64,000 nucleotides of DNA from Pseudomonas sp. VD-NE ins (GTDB lineage: Bacteria > Pseudomonadota > Gammaproteobacteria > Pseudomonadales > Pseudomonadaceae): NCBI RefSeq assembly GCF_031882575.1, contig NZ_CP134772.1:452001-516000 (forward strand), in the 5' to 3' direction. Of the stretch, positions 25,339 through 36,681 are shown one piece after another. The translations under genes were made by a program, and so were the position numbers. Every line of letters begins with the position of its first letter. Positions within the stretch are counted from its first letter, which is position 1. Under the pieces are notes generated by a model. That model worked only from the letters and a program-made list of their open reading frames with translations, was not told the DNA's origin and made no database searches.

Positions 25339-25773
25339 TCAGATCCCTTGGCTACGCAGCCACGCCATCAACTGCGGCAACGGCAACGCACCACTCTGCC
25401 GCGCCACTTCCCGGCCGTTCTTGAACAGAATCAAGCTCGGAATCGAACGAATCCCCAACTGCGCCGACAATTGCTGATTCGCTTCGCTATCAAGCTTGGC
25501 CAAGCGGCACTTGCCCGCCAACTGCGCCGCCGCCTGCTCGAACACCGGCGCAAACGACTTGCACGGCCCACACCAGTCCGCCCAGACATCCACCAGCAAC
25601 GGCAGATCACCCTTGATCTGGCTGGCGTAATCGCCTTGCTTGAGTTCGAACGGTTTGCTCAGCAGCACGGCGGATTTGCAGCGTCCGCACTTGGGTTGAT
25701 CCGCAAGGCGCTCGGCGGGGATGCGGTTGAGGCCGTTGCAGGAGGGGCAGGGGATGAGGAGTGGTTCGGACAT
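25339..25773 (-). CDS. trxC: Thioredoxin 2
   Basis: 144 residues. The N-terminal zinc finger (CPSC near residue 9 and CGRC near residue 29) that distinguishes TrxC from TrxA is present, followed by the thioredoxin fold with WCGPCK active site near residue 67. It reduces protein disulfides in the cytosol, often under oxidative stress. Starts at ATG 25773. Stands alone between parA and a HigA-like gene. Confidence 0.95.
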   Translation of the reverse strand: MSEPLLIPCPSCNGLNRIPAERLADQPKCGRCKSAVLLSKPFELKQGDYASQIKGDLPLLVDVWADWCGPCKSFAPVFEQAAAQLAGKCRLAKLDSEANQQLSAQLGIRSIPSLILFKNGREVARQSGALPLPQLMAWLRSQGI

Positions 25774-25960
25774 GATGGGTTCTCAGGCAGGACGTCTATG
25801 AGACTGATCTGGAGGCAAAGTCACGATTATCAAGGAATTGATCTGTAGGTCGTTACCTTCCTCAGTTGAGGAAAGGGCCTACGCACGTCTGCGCGGAGGC
25901 TGACTATCTGTATTTTATCTAATCGGTCATCTTGTGCAGAACTGAGCGAAATACCTTCCT

Positions 25961-26482
25961 ATGACCGTCAAGACCGTTAAACGCCTTCCACTCTCGGAGC
26001 TTTTGAAGGGCTCTGAATATCTAAAAACCTTAAATGCCCGGACGAGTTGTTCGCTCACCGGGGACTCTGTTGGCTTTGAGAGTGTTTGCCTTGATTCCGG
26101 TGCGTACCAAGGTTCGGGTCTCTTTACTCGTTTTCTGCAGTTGCCAGAAAACGAAGAAGACTACGATGCCTTGGTGTTGGCGGTCGACGAACTGCTGGAA
26201 ATTACCGGTGATGACGAGTCTCATCCGTTGATGAGCTTGGTGGATATCATTGGTGACTGGATTGAAGAATGGGATCAAACGCACCACCCGGTCCCAAAAC
26301 CTCCGGGTTTTGAAGTATTGGGATATCTGATGCGTGAGCATGGTTTGACCCAGAGCGACTTGCCTGGAGTGGGCACTCAGTCAGTCGTCTCTGAGATCCT
26401 GAGCGGCAAGCGGCAACTAAACCTGCGACAGGTTCGATGGTTGGCTGAGTACTTCAAGCTGCCTGTAGACGTGTTTATCTAG
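25961..26482 (+). CDS. HigA-like helix-turn-helix protein without an adjacent toxin
   Basis: 173 residues. From about residue 55 (LPENEEDYDALVLAVDELLE, then HPLMSLVDIIGDWIEEWD and GYLMREHGLTQSDLP.VGTQSVVSEILSGKRQLNLRQ) it matches HigA-type antitoxins. The first 55 residues are not part of that family and I do not recognise them. No HigB toxin is seen upstream (25774-25960) or downstream, where selO follows in the opposite direction with 6 bases between the stops. It could be an orphan antitoxin used as a regulator or an anti-toxin guard. Start at ATG 25961 lacks a strong Shine-Dalgarno. Confidence 0.78.
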   Translation: MTVKTVKRLPLSELLKGSEYLKTLNARTSCSLTGDSVGFESVCLDSGAYQGSGLFTRFLQLPENEEDYDALVLAVDELLEITGDDESHPLMSLVDIIGDWIEEWDQTHHPVPKPPGFEVLGYLMREHGLTQSDLPGVGTQSVVSEILSGKRQLNLRQVRWLAEYFKLPVDVFI

Positions 26483-26488
26483 GCCGCC

Positions 26489-27991
<1,503 letters not shown>

Positions 27992-28000
27992 TTAGACCGG

Positions 28001-31000
28001 TTAGTCGAGTTTGGCCGGCGGCGGCTCTTGCAGCGGTTTCTGATCGTCGGCGACCGGCACGATGGTTTTCGTTTCCGGCTCGATCGGCACCATCTTGTAT
28101 TCCTGACCGTGGAGGTTCTTCAAGTAGACCTCCATCTGGCGGAACGAGATGTTGATGTGCTGCTTCTTGAACTCGCGGTTGATGAAGCGGTTGACCTCAT
28201 CGAGCACCGGGTTGCGGTCACCGAGGTCACGCACGTGCATGCGCAATTCGTGGTCAAGGGTACTTTCGCCGAAGTTGAGGAAGTACACGTGTGGCTCTGG
28301 CTCTTTGAGTACGCGCGGGTTTTCCCGGGCAGCCTTGAGCAGCAGTTCCTTGACCAGATCCAGATCCGAGCCGTAGTCGACGCCGAGTTTCAGCGTGACG
28401 CGGGTGATGGTATCGGTCAGCGACCAGTTGATCAGTTGTCCGGTGATGAACGTCTTGTTCGGGACAATGATGTCCTTGCGGTCGAAGTCGGTAATGGTCG
28501 TGGCGCGGATGCGGATCTTGCTCACCGTGCCCGACAGGTTGCCGATGGTGATGGTGTCACCGATCCGCACCGGACGTTCGAAGAGGATCATGATGCCGGA
28601 GATGAAGTTCGCAAAGATCTCCTGCATACCGAAACCGAGGCCGACCGACAGCGCCGCCACCAGCCATTGCAACTTGTCCCAACTGACGCCGAGGGTCGAC
28701 AGGGTCGAGACGAAGCCGACGCCGGCGATCACGTACGACAGCAGCGTCGTGGTCGCGTAGGCACTGCCCTGAGCCAGATTGAGCTTGGACAGCACAAACA
28801 CTTCGAGCAGGCCCGGCAAGTTGCGCGCGAGGGCGAAGGTGATGCCGATGATGATCAGTGCGCCGAGCATGTCGCCGATGCTGATCGGCACCATGCTCAT
28901 GTTGGCGCCGGTGCCGCTGGTGTATTCGTAGAGGGTGATGTTGTCGAGGTACGAGAACACCGAAATCAGGTCCGACCAGACCCAGTACAACGCGGCAATG
29001 AAACCGCCGAGCAGGGCCAGACGGATCAGGCGCAGGGACTGCTCGTTGACCTTTTCGATGTCCAGCGTCGGCTCTTCGATCACCGCTTCACCGTCGCCAG
29101 CCTCTTTCGCCGCCTGCCGTTTGGCCAAGGCACGCTGATAGGCCAGACGTCGCGCGGCGACGCTCAGGCCACGGACGAAAGTCGCTTCGATCACCAGCCA
29201 GAACATCAGCAGGTACAGGGTGTTGATCAAGCGGTCGCTGAGCTTCAGCGCGGTGTAGTAGTAGCCAAAGCACACCGCCACGAACAACGCGATCGGCAGC
29301 AGGGTGAACATCACGCCGACGGCTTTGCGGAACAGCGACGTGTTCTCGTGAGCCGGGCTGCTGATCAGCAAACGGCTGAGCAGCCATGCCATCAAAGCGT
29401 AGCAGGTCAACACCACCGGCATGCCGAGCACATCGTCGGCGAGTGCGGCCGGTTGCAGTTCGGCCACGGCAACAATGGTCACCAGCGCCATGACCACCAG
29501 ACCCAGTCGACGGATCCAGCCCTGGAGGAATTCAACCTGCGGCTTTTCCCAACGGAAGTGCAGTTCTGCCACACCACCCGGCGCGAGAATCCGGTAAGCG
29601 GTGTAGAACACCAGCCACGCCTGACCCATCTGCAGCAAAGCCGCGCCCATGTTGGCGTTCTGTCCGCGCGCGTCGATCTGCAACGCCAGACCACACAAGG
29701 CCAGGCCCAACGCGACCGGCATCGCCAACAGAATATTGATCAGAATCGCCTGCGGCGTGTGCCACTGGCTGTCACGCTTGAAGTGGCCGATGTCCTGGTG
29801 AACCTTGTTCAGCCGCGCATACAGATTCTTGCGTCGCCACAGCAATGCACCGATCAGCAGCGCCAGCGGCAGGAACAGCAACGGTCGCTGGATCAGACCG
29901 TCTGTCAGCTCACTCAGGCTGGAGGCCCACGGCAGGGTGTCGACCTGACGTTTCAGGCGCTCTGGCACTGCGCGCATCCATTCCAGGTCCAGCGGCTTGT
30001 TGCTGGGGATCCAGAACATCTGCTCATCCAGCGTAGCGCGCAGGCTCTGTGCGGTGCTCAGCAGTTGTTTCTGGTTGAGTTGCAGGGTAATCGACTCGTT
30101 GAGCATGGCGCTCAGTTCGCGATTCAGTCGCTCCAGCAGGTCGGCGCGGGTATTGGCCAGCTCCAGCAGGTTTTTGCGCAATTGCGGGGTGACCTGCTCC
30201 GGTGGCTGCGTGGACAGCAGATTGTCGACATAGGCGGCCGGATTACTCAGTTGCTCACGCTGCTGGCTGACGTCGAATTGCCACAGGCGAATGTCGGCGA
30301 TCTGATCCGCCAGATCGCGATCGACCTTGAGCCGCGGCAGGGCTTGTTTCTGCTTATAGAGAATCTTCGACAGCAACAGGCTGCCCTTGAGCACGCTGAT
30401 CTGCTCGTCCAGTGCTGAATCGCTTTGGGTCAGGCTGTCGAGCTGTTGTTTGGTCTGCAGATTCTGTTGGGTGACTTCGTTGAGGCGGTCAGTGCTTTTG
30501 AGCAGGTAGTCGGAGAGCTTGAGGTTTGCCGTGCTTTCGATGGCCAGCAGGCTGCTGCTACCGGCCTTCTGCGCCTCGATCGACTGCTGCGTTACGGTTT
30601 CCTGCGACTGCGCCAGACGTTTCTGGTTGATCAGGGTTTGCAGTTCCTGGATCTCGCGGTCGAGGCGCTCGGACTTCTCCGAGAGCAAGTCATGCTGAGC
30701 ATTGCCAAGATCCTGCAACTGGCTGTTGCCGGCCAGTTCCTGGCGACGCAGTGGAATCAGCGCATTCAGCGCCGCCAGTTCGGCGTTCAACTGATCGCGC
30801 TGTTCGGCGGTGACGGTTTTACCCGCGTCCTTGCCGGATTTGAGGATGTTGTTGATCTGCTGGATGCGCGTCTGGCTGGCGGATATCTCCGCTTGCGCGC
30901 GCTCGGGACGCGTCTGCGCGGTGATGATCAGGCTGTTGGCGTCGGCCAGGGCCTTTTGCAGGTCACTTTGCTGGGTCGAGCGATCGGTGAGGATTTGCTC

Positions 31001-31354
31001 CAGTTGCTGAATCGACTCCTTGGGAAAACGCTGCGCCACCGGCACCACGGGCGTGGCCTTGAGGCGTGTCAGTTCGCGGGTGTTTTCAATCGTCTGCTTG
31101 GGCGCGGTCGCCAGTTGCTGCTTGAGATCGATCAGCTTCTGTTCGTAATCACGCTGGTTGTTCAGCTGATTGAGCGTGTTCTGCAGGACGGTCTGCAGGC
31201 TCTTTTTATCGGCATCCGGCAGTTTGCTGTCGGCGAGTTTGTCGAGGCTGGCCTGCACGGCGTCGCTGGACGGTGGTTCGGCGGCGTACAGCGGGCCGAC
31301 AGTAAGACTCAGGCCCAGCAGGGCCGCGGCGAAAAAGGAGCGCAGGGTAGGCAT
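28001..31354 (-). CDS. mscK: Large MscS-family mechanosensitive channel (MscK/MscM-like)
   Basis: 1117 residues. Signal peptide to about residue 25 (SLTVGPLYA-AE), long coiled-coil periplasmic region rich in Gln/Leu (about 25-480), around ten membrane segments (480-880), and a C-terminal MscS pore and beta domain containing GLGFGMQEIFANFISG and GTVSKIRIRATTITD. Such channels open under membrane tension to release solutes, and MscK is also gated by potassium. It lies 34 bases from the K+/H+ antiporter gene upstream, in one transcription direction. The length matches the E. coli MscK/YjeP class. Confidence 0.9.
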   Translation of the reverse strand: MPTLRSFFAAALLGLSLTVGPLYAAEPPSSDAVQASLDKLADSKLPDADKKSLQTVLQNTLNQLNNQRDYEQKLIDLKQQLATAPKQTIENTRELTRLKATPVVPVAQRFPKESIQQLEQILTDRSTQQSDLQKALADANSLIITAQTRPERAQAEISASQTRIQQINNILKSGKDAGKTVTAEQRDQLNAELAALNALIPLRRQELAGNSQLQDLGNAQHDLLSEKSERLDREIQELQTLINQKRLAQSQETVTQQSIEAQKAGSSSLLAIESTANLKLSDYLLKSTDRLNEVTQQNLQTKQQLDSLTQSDSALDEQISVLKGSLLLSKILYKQKQALPRLKVDRDLADQIADIRLWQFDVSQQREQLSNPAAYVDNLLSTQPPEQVTPQLRKNLLELANTRADLLERLNRELSAMLNESITLQLNQKQLLSTAQSLRATLDEQMFWIPSNKPLDLEWMRAVPERLKRQVDTLPWASSLSELTDGLIQRPLLFLPLALLIGALLWRRKNLYARLNKVHQDIGHFKRDSQWHTPQAILINILLAMPVALGLALCGLALQIDARGQNANMGAALLQMGQAWLVFYTAYRILAPGGVAELHFRWEKPQVEFLQGWIRRLGLVVMALVTIVAVAELQPAALADDVLGMPVVLTCYALMAWLLSRLLISSPAHENTSLFRKAVGVMFTLLPIALFVAVCFGYYYTALKLSDRLINTLYLLMFWLVIEATFVRGLSVAARRLAYQRALAKRQAAKEAGDGEAVIEEPTLDIEKVNEQSLRLIRLALLGGFIAALYWVWSDLISVFSYLDNITLYEYTSGTGANMSMVPISIGDMLGALIIIGITFALARNLPGLLEVFVLSKLNLAQGSAYATTTLLSYVIAGVGFVSTLSTLGVSWDKLQWLVAALSVGLGFGMQEIFANFISGIMILFERPVRIGDTITIGNLSGTVSKIRIRATTITDFDRKDIIVPNKTFITGQLINWSLTDTITRVTLKLGVDYGSDLDLVKELLLKAARENPRVLKEPEPHVYFLNFGESTLDHELRMHVRDLGDRNPVLDEVNRFINREFKKQHINISFRQMEVYLKNLHGQEYKMVPIEPETKTIVPVADDQKPLQEPPPAKLD

Positions 31355-31388
31355 AGAGACCGGTCAAGCAAGTGAGAGTGGACGCAGT

Positions 31389-33131
31389 TTAGAGGAAGAG
31401 CCCGGGGCCCGGGCGACTTCCTTCGGGGAATCTGACGCCCACTTTGCCGATCTTGTTCCCGTCCATGACCGCAACCGTCCAGTGGGTGTTGTTCCACTCC
31501 ACCTGGTCACCGACGATCGGTGCGCCGCCGACTTTGTGCGCGATGAAGGCGCCCAGGGTCATGTACGGATCAATGCCCTCGGCCGGCAACCCGTAGAGCG
31601 CCGCAACCGCTTTAAGCTGGGCGTCTCCTTCGAGCACGAAGTCACCGAAGAAGCGCAGATCGAGACCGCGTTGCGGCGCCTGGCTGAAGAGTTTTCCGAG
31701 GGCGCCAAGGTTGTGTTCATGGCCGATAACACACAGTAAATCATCGACTTCCAGCACCGTACTACCCGACGGATGGAGCAGTTGCTGACCACGAAACAGT
31801 GCAGCGATACGCGTGCCTTCGGGCATTTTCAGCTCGCGCAGGGGCGAACCGATGCACCATTTCTCCGCGCCGAGCTTATAAACGAACAGCTCCCACTCGC
31901 TGGTGACGTGGACTTCCAGCGCCGCGCGGGAAATCGGCGCTGGCTCCGGCGGTACGGTCACCTTCAACAGCTTGGCCACCCACGGCAGGCTCGTGCCCTG
32001 CACCAGCAGCGACACCAGCACGATGAAGAACGCGAGGTTGAAGTACAGCTGCGCATTCGGCAGCCCGGCCATCAGCGGGAACACCGCCAGAATGATCGGC
32101 ACCGCTCCGCGCAGGCCAACCCAGGAAATAAACGCTTTTTCGCGGCCATGGAACGCCTTGAACGGCAGCAGACCGACCATCACCGACAGTGGCCGCGCAA
32201 ACAGAATCATCCACAGTGCCAGACCCAGCGCGGGCAGGGCGATTGGTAGCAAATCATGCGGCGTCACCAGCAACCCCAGCACGAGGAACATGCCGATCTG
32301 TGCGAGCCACGCCATGCCGTCGAGCATGTGCAGAATGCCGTGACGGCTGCGCACCGGGCGGTTACCGATCACCAGACCGCACAGATAAACCGCGAGGAAG
32401 CCGCTGCCATGCAGGGCGTTGGTCAAGGCGAATACCACCAGACCGCCGGCGATCACCAGAATCGGATACAGGCCGGCCGCGAGATTGATGCGGTTGACCA
32501 GTTGCAGCATCAACCAGCCGCCACCGAGGCCGATCACGCCGCCGATGCCGAACTCGCGGATCAGGTGGGTCAGCAGGCTCCAGTGCAAACCGGTCTGGCC
32601 GCTGGCGAGCATATCGATCAGGGTCACGGTGAGAAACACCGCCATCGGGTCATTGCTACCGGATTCGATTTCCAGGCTGGCCGTCACCCGTTCGTTCAGG
32701 CCTTTGCCGCCGAGCAGCGAGAACACTGCTGCGGCGTCGGTTGAGCCAACGATGGCGCCGATCAACAAACCTTGAATCAGATTGAGGTCGAACAGCCATG
32801 CGGCGGCCATGCCGGTCAGCCCGGTGGTGATCAACACTCCGACCGTGGCCAGCGACAGCGCCGGCCACAAGGCCACGCGGAAACTCGACACCCGCGTACG
32901 CAAGCCGCCGTCGAGGAGGATCACCGCGAGTGCGAGGTTGCCGACCAGATAGGCTGTCGGGTAGTTATCGAAAATAATGCCGCCGCCATCGACCCCGGCG
33001 GCCATGCCAACCGCGAGAATAATGACCAGAATCGGGATGCCGAGACGGGAGGAGAGGGAGCTGACGAGAATGCTTGCGCCTACCAGCAACGCGCCGATCA
33101 AGAACAGGCTGTTGATGGTCGTCGCATTCAA
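31389..33131 (-). CDS. cvrA: Potassium/proton antiporter (CvrA/NhaP2-type)
   Basis: 580 residues: about twelve membrane helices (1-390) with the CPA1 antiporter pattern ([25 protein letters not shown]), then a cytoplasmic RCK_C domain and a C-terminal CorC/HlyC-like domain. Such proteins exchange K+ for H+ and adjust ion balance. It is directly upstream of the mechanosensitive channel, suggesting an osmotic/potassium unit. ATG at 33131. The upstream gap to the chemoreceptor contains only repeats. Confidence 0.88.
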   Translation of the reverse strand: MNATTINSLFLIGALLVGASILVSSLSSRLGIPILVIILAVGMAAGVDGGGIIFDNYPTAYLVGNLALAVILLDGGLRTRVSSFRVALWPALSLATVGVLITTGLTGMAAAWLFDLNLIQGLLIGAIVGSTDAAAVFSLLGGKGLNERVTASLEIESGSNDPMAVFLTVTLIDMLASGQTGLHWSLLTHLIREFGIGGVIGLGGGWLMLQLVNRINLAAGLYPILVIAGGLVVFALTNALHGSGFLAVYLCGLVIGNRPVRSRHGILHMLDGMAWLAQIGMFLVLGLLVTPHDLLPIALPALGLALWMILFARPLSVMVGLLPFKAFHGREKAFISWVGLRGAVPIILAVFPLMAGLPNAQLYFNLAFFIVLVSLLVQGTSLPWVAKLLKVTVPPEPAPISRAALEVHVTSEWELFVYKLGAEKWCIGSPLRELKMPEGTRIAALFRGQQLLHPSGSTVLEVDDLLCVIGHEHNLGALGKLFSQAPQRGLDLRFFGDFVLEGDAQLKAVAALYGLPAEGIDPYMTLGAFIAHKVGGAPIVGDQVEWNNTHWTVAVMDGNKIGKVGVRFPEGSRPGPGLFL

Positions 33132-33273
33132 AGGCAGTACTCCAGAAGCGTAAAGACGGGCACAAACTGACCATGCAGTCTGCGTGCCAGCGATTCTAAC
33201 CTGTTGAAATGTGATGCTGTCAAAAAGGTTTTTCAGTGTGGCATCAGGTTTTGTGTTCGGCGGGCGATTGCTG

Positions 33274-33543
33274 CCCTCACCCTAGCCCTCTCCCGGGGGG
33301 AGAGGGGACTGATCGCGGTGTTTGTTCAAGTTACACCGACCTGAAATTCCGGGTCGAACTCAGGTTTTGAAAAAACACGAAGATCTGCTCCCTTTCCCCC
33401 TCTCCCGGGAGGAGAGGGGGACTGATCGCGGTGTTTGTTCAAGTTACACCGACCTGAAATTCCGGGTCGAACTCAGGTTTTGAAAAACACGAAGATCTGC
33501 TCCCTTTCCCCCTCTCCCTCTGGGAGAGGGCTGGGGTGAGGGG
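33274..33543. repeat. Mosaic CCCTCACCC-type repeat with a 113-base tandem duplication (family C)
   Basis: The left edge CCCTCACCCTAGCCCTCTCC and right edge GGGAGAGGGCTGGGGTGAGG are inverted copies. Between them a segment starting GACTGATCGCGGTG occurs twice, at 33307 and 33420, with a period of 113 bases and nearly identical sequence; each unit ends in CCCTCTCCC. The remaining bases of the gap (33132-33273) hold no gene. Confidence 0.88.
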
Positions 33544-33565
33544 CTTTTGACCTTAATCTCAAAAT

Positions 33566-35191
33566 TTACAGGCTGAACCGCCCAACCATGTTGTTCAAAT
33601 CCAGCGCCAACCGCGACAGCTCATTACTCGCCGCACTGGTCTGATTCGCCCCGGTCGCCGACTGCACCGACAGATCGCGGATGTTGACCAGATTACGATC
33701 CACTTCCCGCGCCACTTGCGCCTGCTCTTCAGCCGCGCTGGCGATCACCAGGTTGCGCTCGTTGATCTCGACGATGGCGGTGTTGATGGTGTCCAGCGAC
33801 ATGCCGGCACCACGAGCGATGTTCAGGGTCGACTCAGCGCGCTCGGTGCTGTTGCGCATCGAATCCACGGCGTGTTCGGTGCCGCTCTGAATGCTGCCGA
33901 TCATCCGCTCGATTTCGCTGGTCGACTGTTGAGTGCGGTGCGCCAAGGCACGTACTTCATCCGCCACCACGGCAAAACCACGACCGGCTTCACCGGCGCG
34001 TGCCGCTTCAATCGCTGCGTTCAGAGCCAGCAGGTTGGTCTGATCGGCCAGACCACGGATCACATCCAGCACCTTGCCGATGTCACGGGATTCATTCGCC
34101 AGATCACCGATCAGCGAAGCAGTGCTCTGCACATCGGCGCTCATGCGTTCGATCGCGCTGACGGTTTCCTGCACCAGATCACGGCCGTCGCCGGCAGACG
34201 TGGTGGCGTTTTTCGAAGCTTCCGAAGTGCTCACGGCGTTGCGTGCGACTTCTTCCACGGCGCTGGTCATCTCGTTGACCGCCGTGGCCGCCTGTTCGAT
34301 TTCATTGTTTTGCTGAGTCAGGCCACGCGCGCTTTCGTCGGTGACGCTGTTCAGTTCTTCAGCCGCCGAAGCCAGCTGAGTGGCCGAACCGGAAATGCGC
34401 TGCAGGGTGTCACGCAGCTTCGATTGCATTTTGGCCATGGCCGCGAGTAGACGTCCTGCCTCGTCTTCACCGTCAACGTGGATCGGCTGGGTCAGGTTGC
34501 CTTCAGCGATGGTTTCCGCAGCGTCCAGTGCTTTGGAGATCGGCTTGGTAATACTCACGGTCAGCAGCCAGGCGAAGAGGAACGTCAGGCCAGTGGCGAT
34601 CACCAACAACGTGACCACAAGGTTGAAAGACATCGAAAACTGATCGCTCGCGCCTTTATCCGTCTCGGCGATTTGCTGGGTGTTGATCTCCAGCAGGCGC
34701 GCCAGGGCGGTGTTCACCGCTTCCGAGTTGCTCAGCAAGTCCGAGTTGAGCATCTGCCGCAGTTCATCAATCTGATTGTTGCGCGACAGGGTTTTCATCC
34801 GGTCTTCAAGCTGGCGGTACTGCGCGAGCAACTGCACGTATTGATCATAAGCCGCACGTTCTTGCGGGCCGTCGATCAACGGTTCGTAGGCGCGCTGGGC
34901 GTCGGCGATCTGTTTGTTGCGCAACTCGAACAGTTCGACAGTCTTTTGTTGAACGTCCGGTTCACGGTTGATCAGCAACCGATACGACAAGACGCGCAGG
35001 CGCAGGGTCAGTTGGGTGAATTCGTCGAGAGCCTTGATGGAAGGCACGCTGGCCGTCGCAATGTCTTCGCCTGCTGCGCGGATTTTGCTCATCTGATTCA
35101 GCGCGAACACGCCGAGAATCAGCATCAGGCCGCCGATCAGGGCGAAGCCGGTAAACGCCCGTGGGGCGATATTCATATTGCGAAGGGACAT
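33566..35191 (-). CDS. Methyl-accepting chemotaxis protein (4HB type)
   Basis: 541 residues: short N-terminus, membrane helix (about 10-32), periplasmic four-helix-bundle region (about 35-190), second membrane helix (about 193-215), HAMP, and the C-terminal signalling domain with hairpin [20 protein letters not shown]. It senses an unknown ligand and signals to CheA. The ATG at 35191 (MSLRNMN) gives a protein of usual length; the frame is open 30 codons further, but no good Shine-Dalgarno supports either. Confidence 0.9.
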   Translation of the reverse strand: MSLRNMNIAPRAFTGFALIGGLMLILGVFALNQMSKIRAAGEDIATASVPSIKALDEFTQLTLRLRVLSYRLLINREPDVQQKTVELFELRNKQIADAQRAYEPLIDGPQERAAYDQYVQLLAQYRQLEDRMKTLSRNNQIDELRQMLNSDLLSNSEAVNTALARLLEINTQQIAETDKGASDQFSMSFNLVVTLLVIATGLTFLFAWLLTVSITKPISKALDAAETIAEGNLTQPIHVDGEDEAGRLLAAMAKMQSKLRDTLQRISGSATQLASAAEELNSVTDESARGLTQQNNEIEQAATAVNEMTSAVEEVARNAVSTSEASKNATTSAGDGRDLVQETVSAIERMSADVQSTASLIGDLANESRDIGKVLDVIRGLADQTNLLALNAAIEAARAGEAGRGFAVVADEVRALAHRTQQSTSEIERMIGSIQSGTEHAVDSMRNSTERAESTLNIARGAGMSLDTINTAIVEINERNLVIASAAEEQAQVAREVDRNLVNIRDLSVQSATGANQTSAASNELSRLALDLNNMVGRFSL

Positions 35192-35470
35192 GGGGCGGAT
35201 ACCAAGAGAGGGCCGCATCCATGCGGGCTGAGACTGCTGTATGGATGACTTATCGGTCATACGACTAAAGTCTTGAGGCACTGTGCGTATTTGTCGCAGA
35301 AGGGCTCGGGCGACGAAGTGCAGGAACCAGATCGGCAGATCACAGTCTTTAAAACTCGCGAGAACGGTCGGCCACCAGGAAAATCAAGGCTTTGCGCCGG
35401 TTTAACCCTGGCATCCGTGATGACTTTTCTTTATCGTACGCGCCCTTTGAAAAACGCTTGGAAGATCAAA

Positions 35471-35701
35471 ATGTTGGAAGCATCCCTCAGCCAATTGGAA
35501 CAGCTCGTCAGCGACCTGGTGCAACAGAACCAGACCCTCGCGCAAACCAACCAGACCCTGTCCACGGAACTGGCCCAGGCCAAGGATGAAAACGAAAGCC
35601 TGCAACTGAACCTGATGGAGCAGGAAGAAAAGCACGGCGCCACCGCCGCCCGCATTCAAGCCCTGGTTGATCGCGTCAACGCAGGTCCTGTCAGCGCATG
35701 A
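35471..35701 (+). CDS. TIGR02449-family small coiled-coil protein
   Basis: 76 residues, almost entirely coiled coil (LEQLVSDLVQQNQTLAQTNQT, with a heptad Leu pattern). It belongs to the small protein family that precedes zapA in Pseudomonas. The ATG at 35471 has GGAAG 6 bases upstream; the open frame upstream is not used. Its end overlaps zapA by 4 bases (ATGA). A link with cell division is inferred from the fixed pairing. Confidence 0.85.
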   Translation: MLEASLSQLEQLVSDLVQQNQTLAQTNQTLSTELAQAKDENESLQLNLMEQEEKHGATAARIQALVDRVNAGPVSA

Positions 35702-36000
35702 ACCACCACACAGCAGGGGTAAAGGTCGTCTCCATTCTCGGGGAGGACTATTCGATCAAGGCACCGGCCGGGGAAGAACAGACCCTGCTGGACGCGGCCA
35801 TGATGCTCAAGGCAGCGCTGGATGACACCAAGCGCAAATACCCGACATTGATCGGTGACCGCTTGCTGGTGCTGGCGGCGATGAATCTGTGCTCGCAGCA
35901 GATTGAAATGAAGAAACAGCACCAGGAAGAACTCGACCGTTATCAAGAGCAAGTCAGCGCCACGGTCGATACCATCGCCAAGACCATCAATCAGGGTTGA
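35698..36000 (+). CDS. zapA: Cell division protein ZapA
   Basis: 100 residues. ZapA binds FtsZ and bundles filaments at mid-cell. The N-terminal beta part (VSILGEDYSIKAPAGEE) and the C-terminal coiled coil (HQEELDRYQEQVSATVDTIAKTI) match the family. It overlaps the preceding small gene. In most gammaproteobacteria the 6S RNA gene ssrS and then ygfA follow; here neither does. Confidence 0.92.
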   Translation: MNHHTAGVKVVSILGEDYSIKAPAGEEQTLLDAAMMLKAALDDTKRKYPTLIGDRLLVLAAMNLCSQQIEMKKQHQEELDRYQEQVSATVDTIAKTINQG

Positions 36001-36013
36001 AGCGCGTTTTTGC

Positions 36014-36037
36014 AGCGCCTCGGTACTTCGAGGCGCT
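36014..36037. terminator. Hairpin between zapA and the convergent gene
   Basis: Stem AGCGCCTCG / CGAGGCGCT with loop GTACTT, starting 13 bases after the zapA stop. The T run after it is weak (AAATTT), so termination efficiency is unclear; it could serve both convergent transcripts. Confidence 0.6.
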
Positions 36038-36058
36038 AAATTTCGGACAGCTCTGTGT

Positions 36059-36430
36059 TTATTGAGTTTTAGTTACTGGCTGCCAGTAGATCTTCCTCAA
36101 CCACTCTCCGTTGGTTTGCTTCTTGAACTCTCCGTGGGAGACCCTGTAGGTCGTCTCGTCGATCGTCACTTCATCTCCGCGCGAAAGCAGGTTTTGATAT
36201 TCCGATCCTGCGATTGGCTGAATTGTGCTGTACGTTGCGCCTGAGAACGTGGTGATCGTCGCTTTGTAATGGATTACGGGGAAAACCATGACTTCGGTAA
36301 AGTGTTTTCGGGTGATCACCGATAGCATGCTGGATCCGTCGACAAAGTCGCCGACCTGCGCTGATTTCACAAACGTATCGTTGTCAGACATTGTCTGTAC
36401 AAAGCTTTCAGCTGGACTTGTATCAGCCAT
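36059..36430 (-). CDS. Hypothetical protein
   Basis: 123 residues with no recognised domain. ATG at 36430 is supported by AGGAG 8 bases upstream (AGGAGAAAAATC). It is hydrophilic with no signal peptide or membrane segment and several beta-prone stretches (MVFPVIHYKATITTFSGATY). Base composition appears lower in GC than in the flanking genes. It is located between zapA and a chemoreceptor, where related genomes usually have ssrS-ygfA after zapA. Confidence 0.65.
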   Translation of the reverse strand: MADTSPAESFVQTMSDNDTFVKSAQVGDFVDGSSMLSVITRKHFTEVMVFPVIHYKATITTFSGATYSTIQPIAGSEYQNLLSRGDEVTIDETTYRVSHGEFKKQTNGEWLRKIYWQPVTKTQ

Positions 36431-36526
36431 GATTTTTCTCCTGCTAGTACAGCGTGAGTCTGTGAAGCGAACGCTTGGGCACAGACAGGGAAACTGCAAT
36501 CTATGCCACGCGATGCGAGCTGTAAC

Positions 36527-36542
36527 CTGTCAGAGTTGACAG
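36527..36542. promoter_or_regulatory. Inverted repeat CTGTCA-GAGT-TGACAG
   Basis: Perfect 6-base arms around a 4-base centre, in the gap between the divergent hypothetical gene (start 36430) and the chemoreceptor (start 36682). A candidate operator for an unknown regulator. Confidence 0.45.
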
Positions 36543-36632
36543 TGTTCTCGCCATGAAATCGGCCCGCTTCTTGCTGGTCGAAGATCACTGCTTCAAGGTT
36601 TGTCTCTTGTTTACGTGATTTTTGTATACATC

Positions 36633-36648
36633 TGGCGCGACAGTTGCA
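36633..36648 (+). promoter_or_regulatory. Predicted sigma54 (RpoN) promoter of the chemoreceptor
   Basis: TGGCGC-GACAG-TTGCA matches the consensus TGGCAC-N5-TTGCA with the invariant GG (36634-35) and GC (36646-47) separated by 10 bases. The start codon is 34 bases downstream of the element, leaving room for transcription start near 36658 and a short leader. Confidence 0.6.
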
Positions 36649-36681
36649 GTGTTTCTGCCTCTTATCCTTTGGGGGTGCTCC

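Noticed and set aside
35273..35470. N-terminal extension of the TIGR02449 gene
   Set aside because: The family start (MLEASLSQLEQ) at 35471 has a good ribosome-binding site, and upstream residues show no family character.
36001..36058. 6S RNA gene ssrS after zapA
   Set aside because: Only 58 bases are available before the convergent gene, far below the about 180 bases needed; only a terminator-like hairpin is present.
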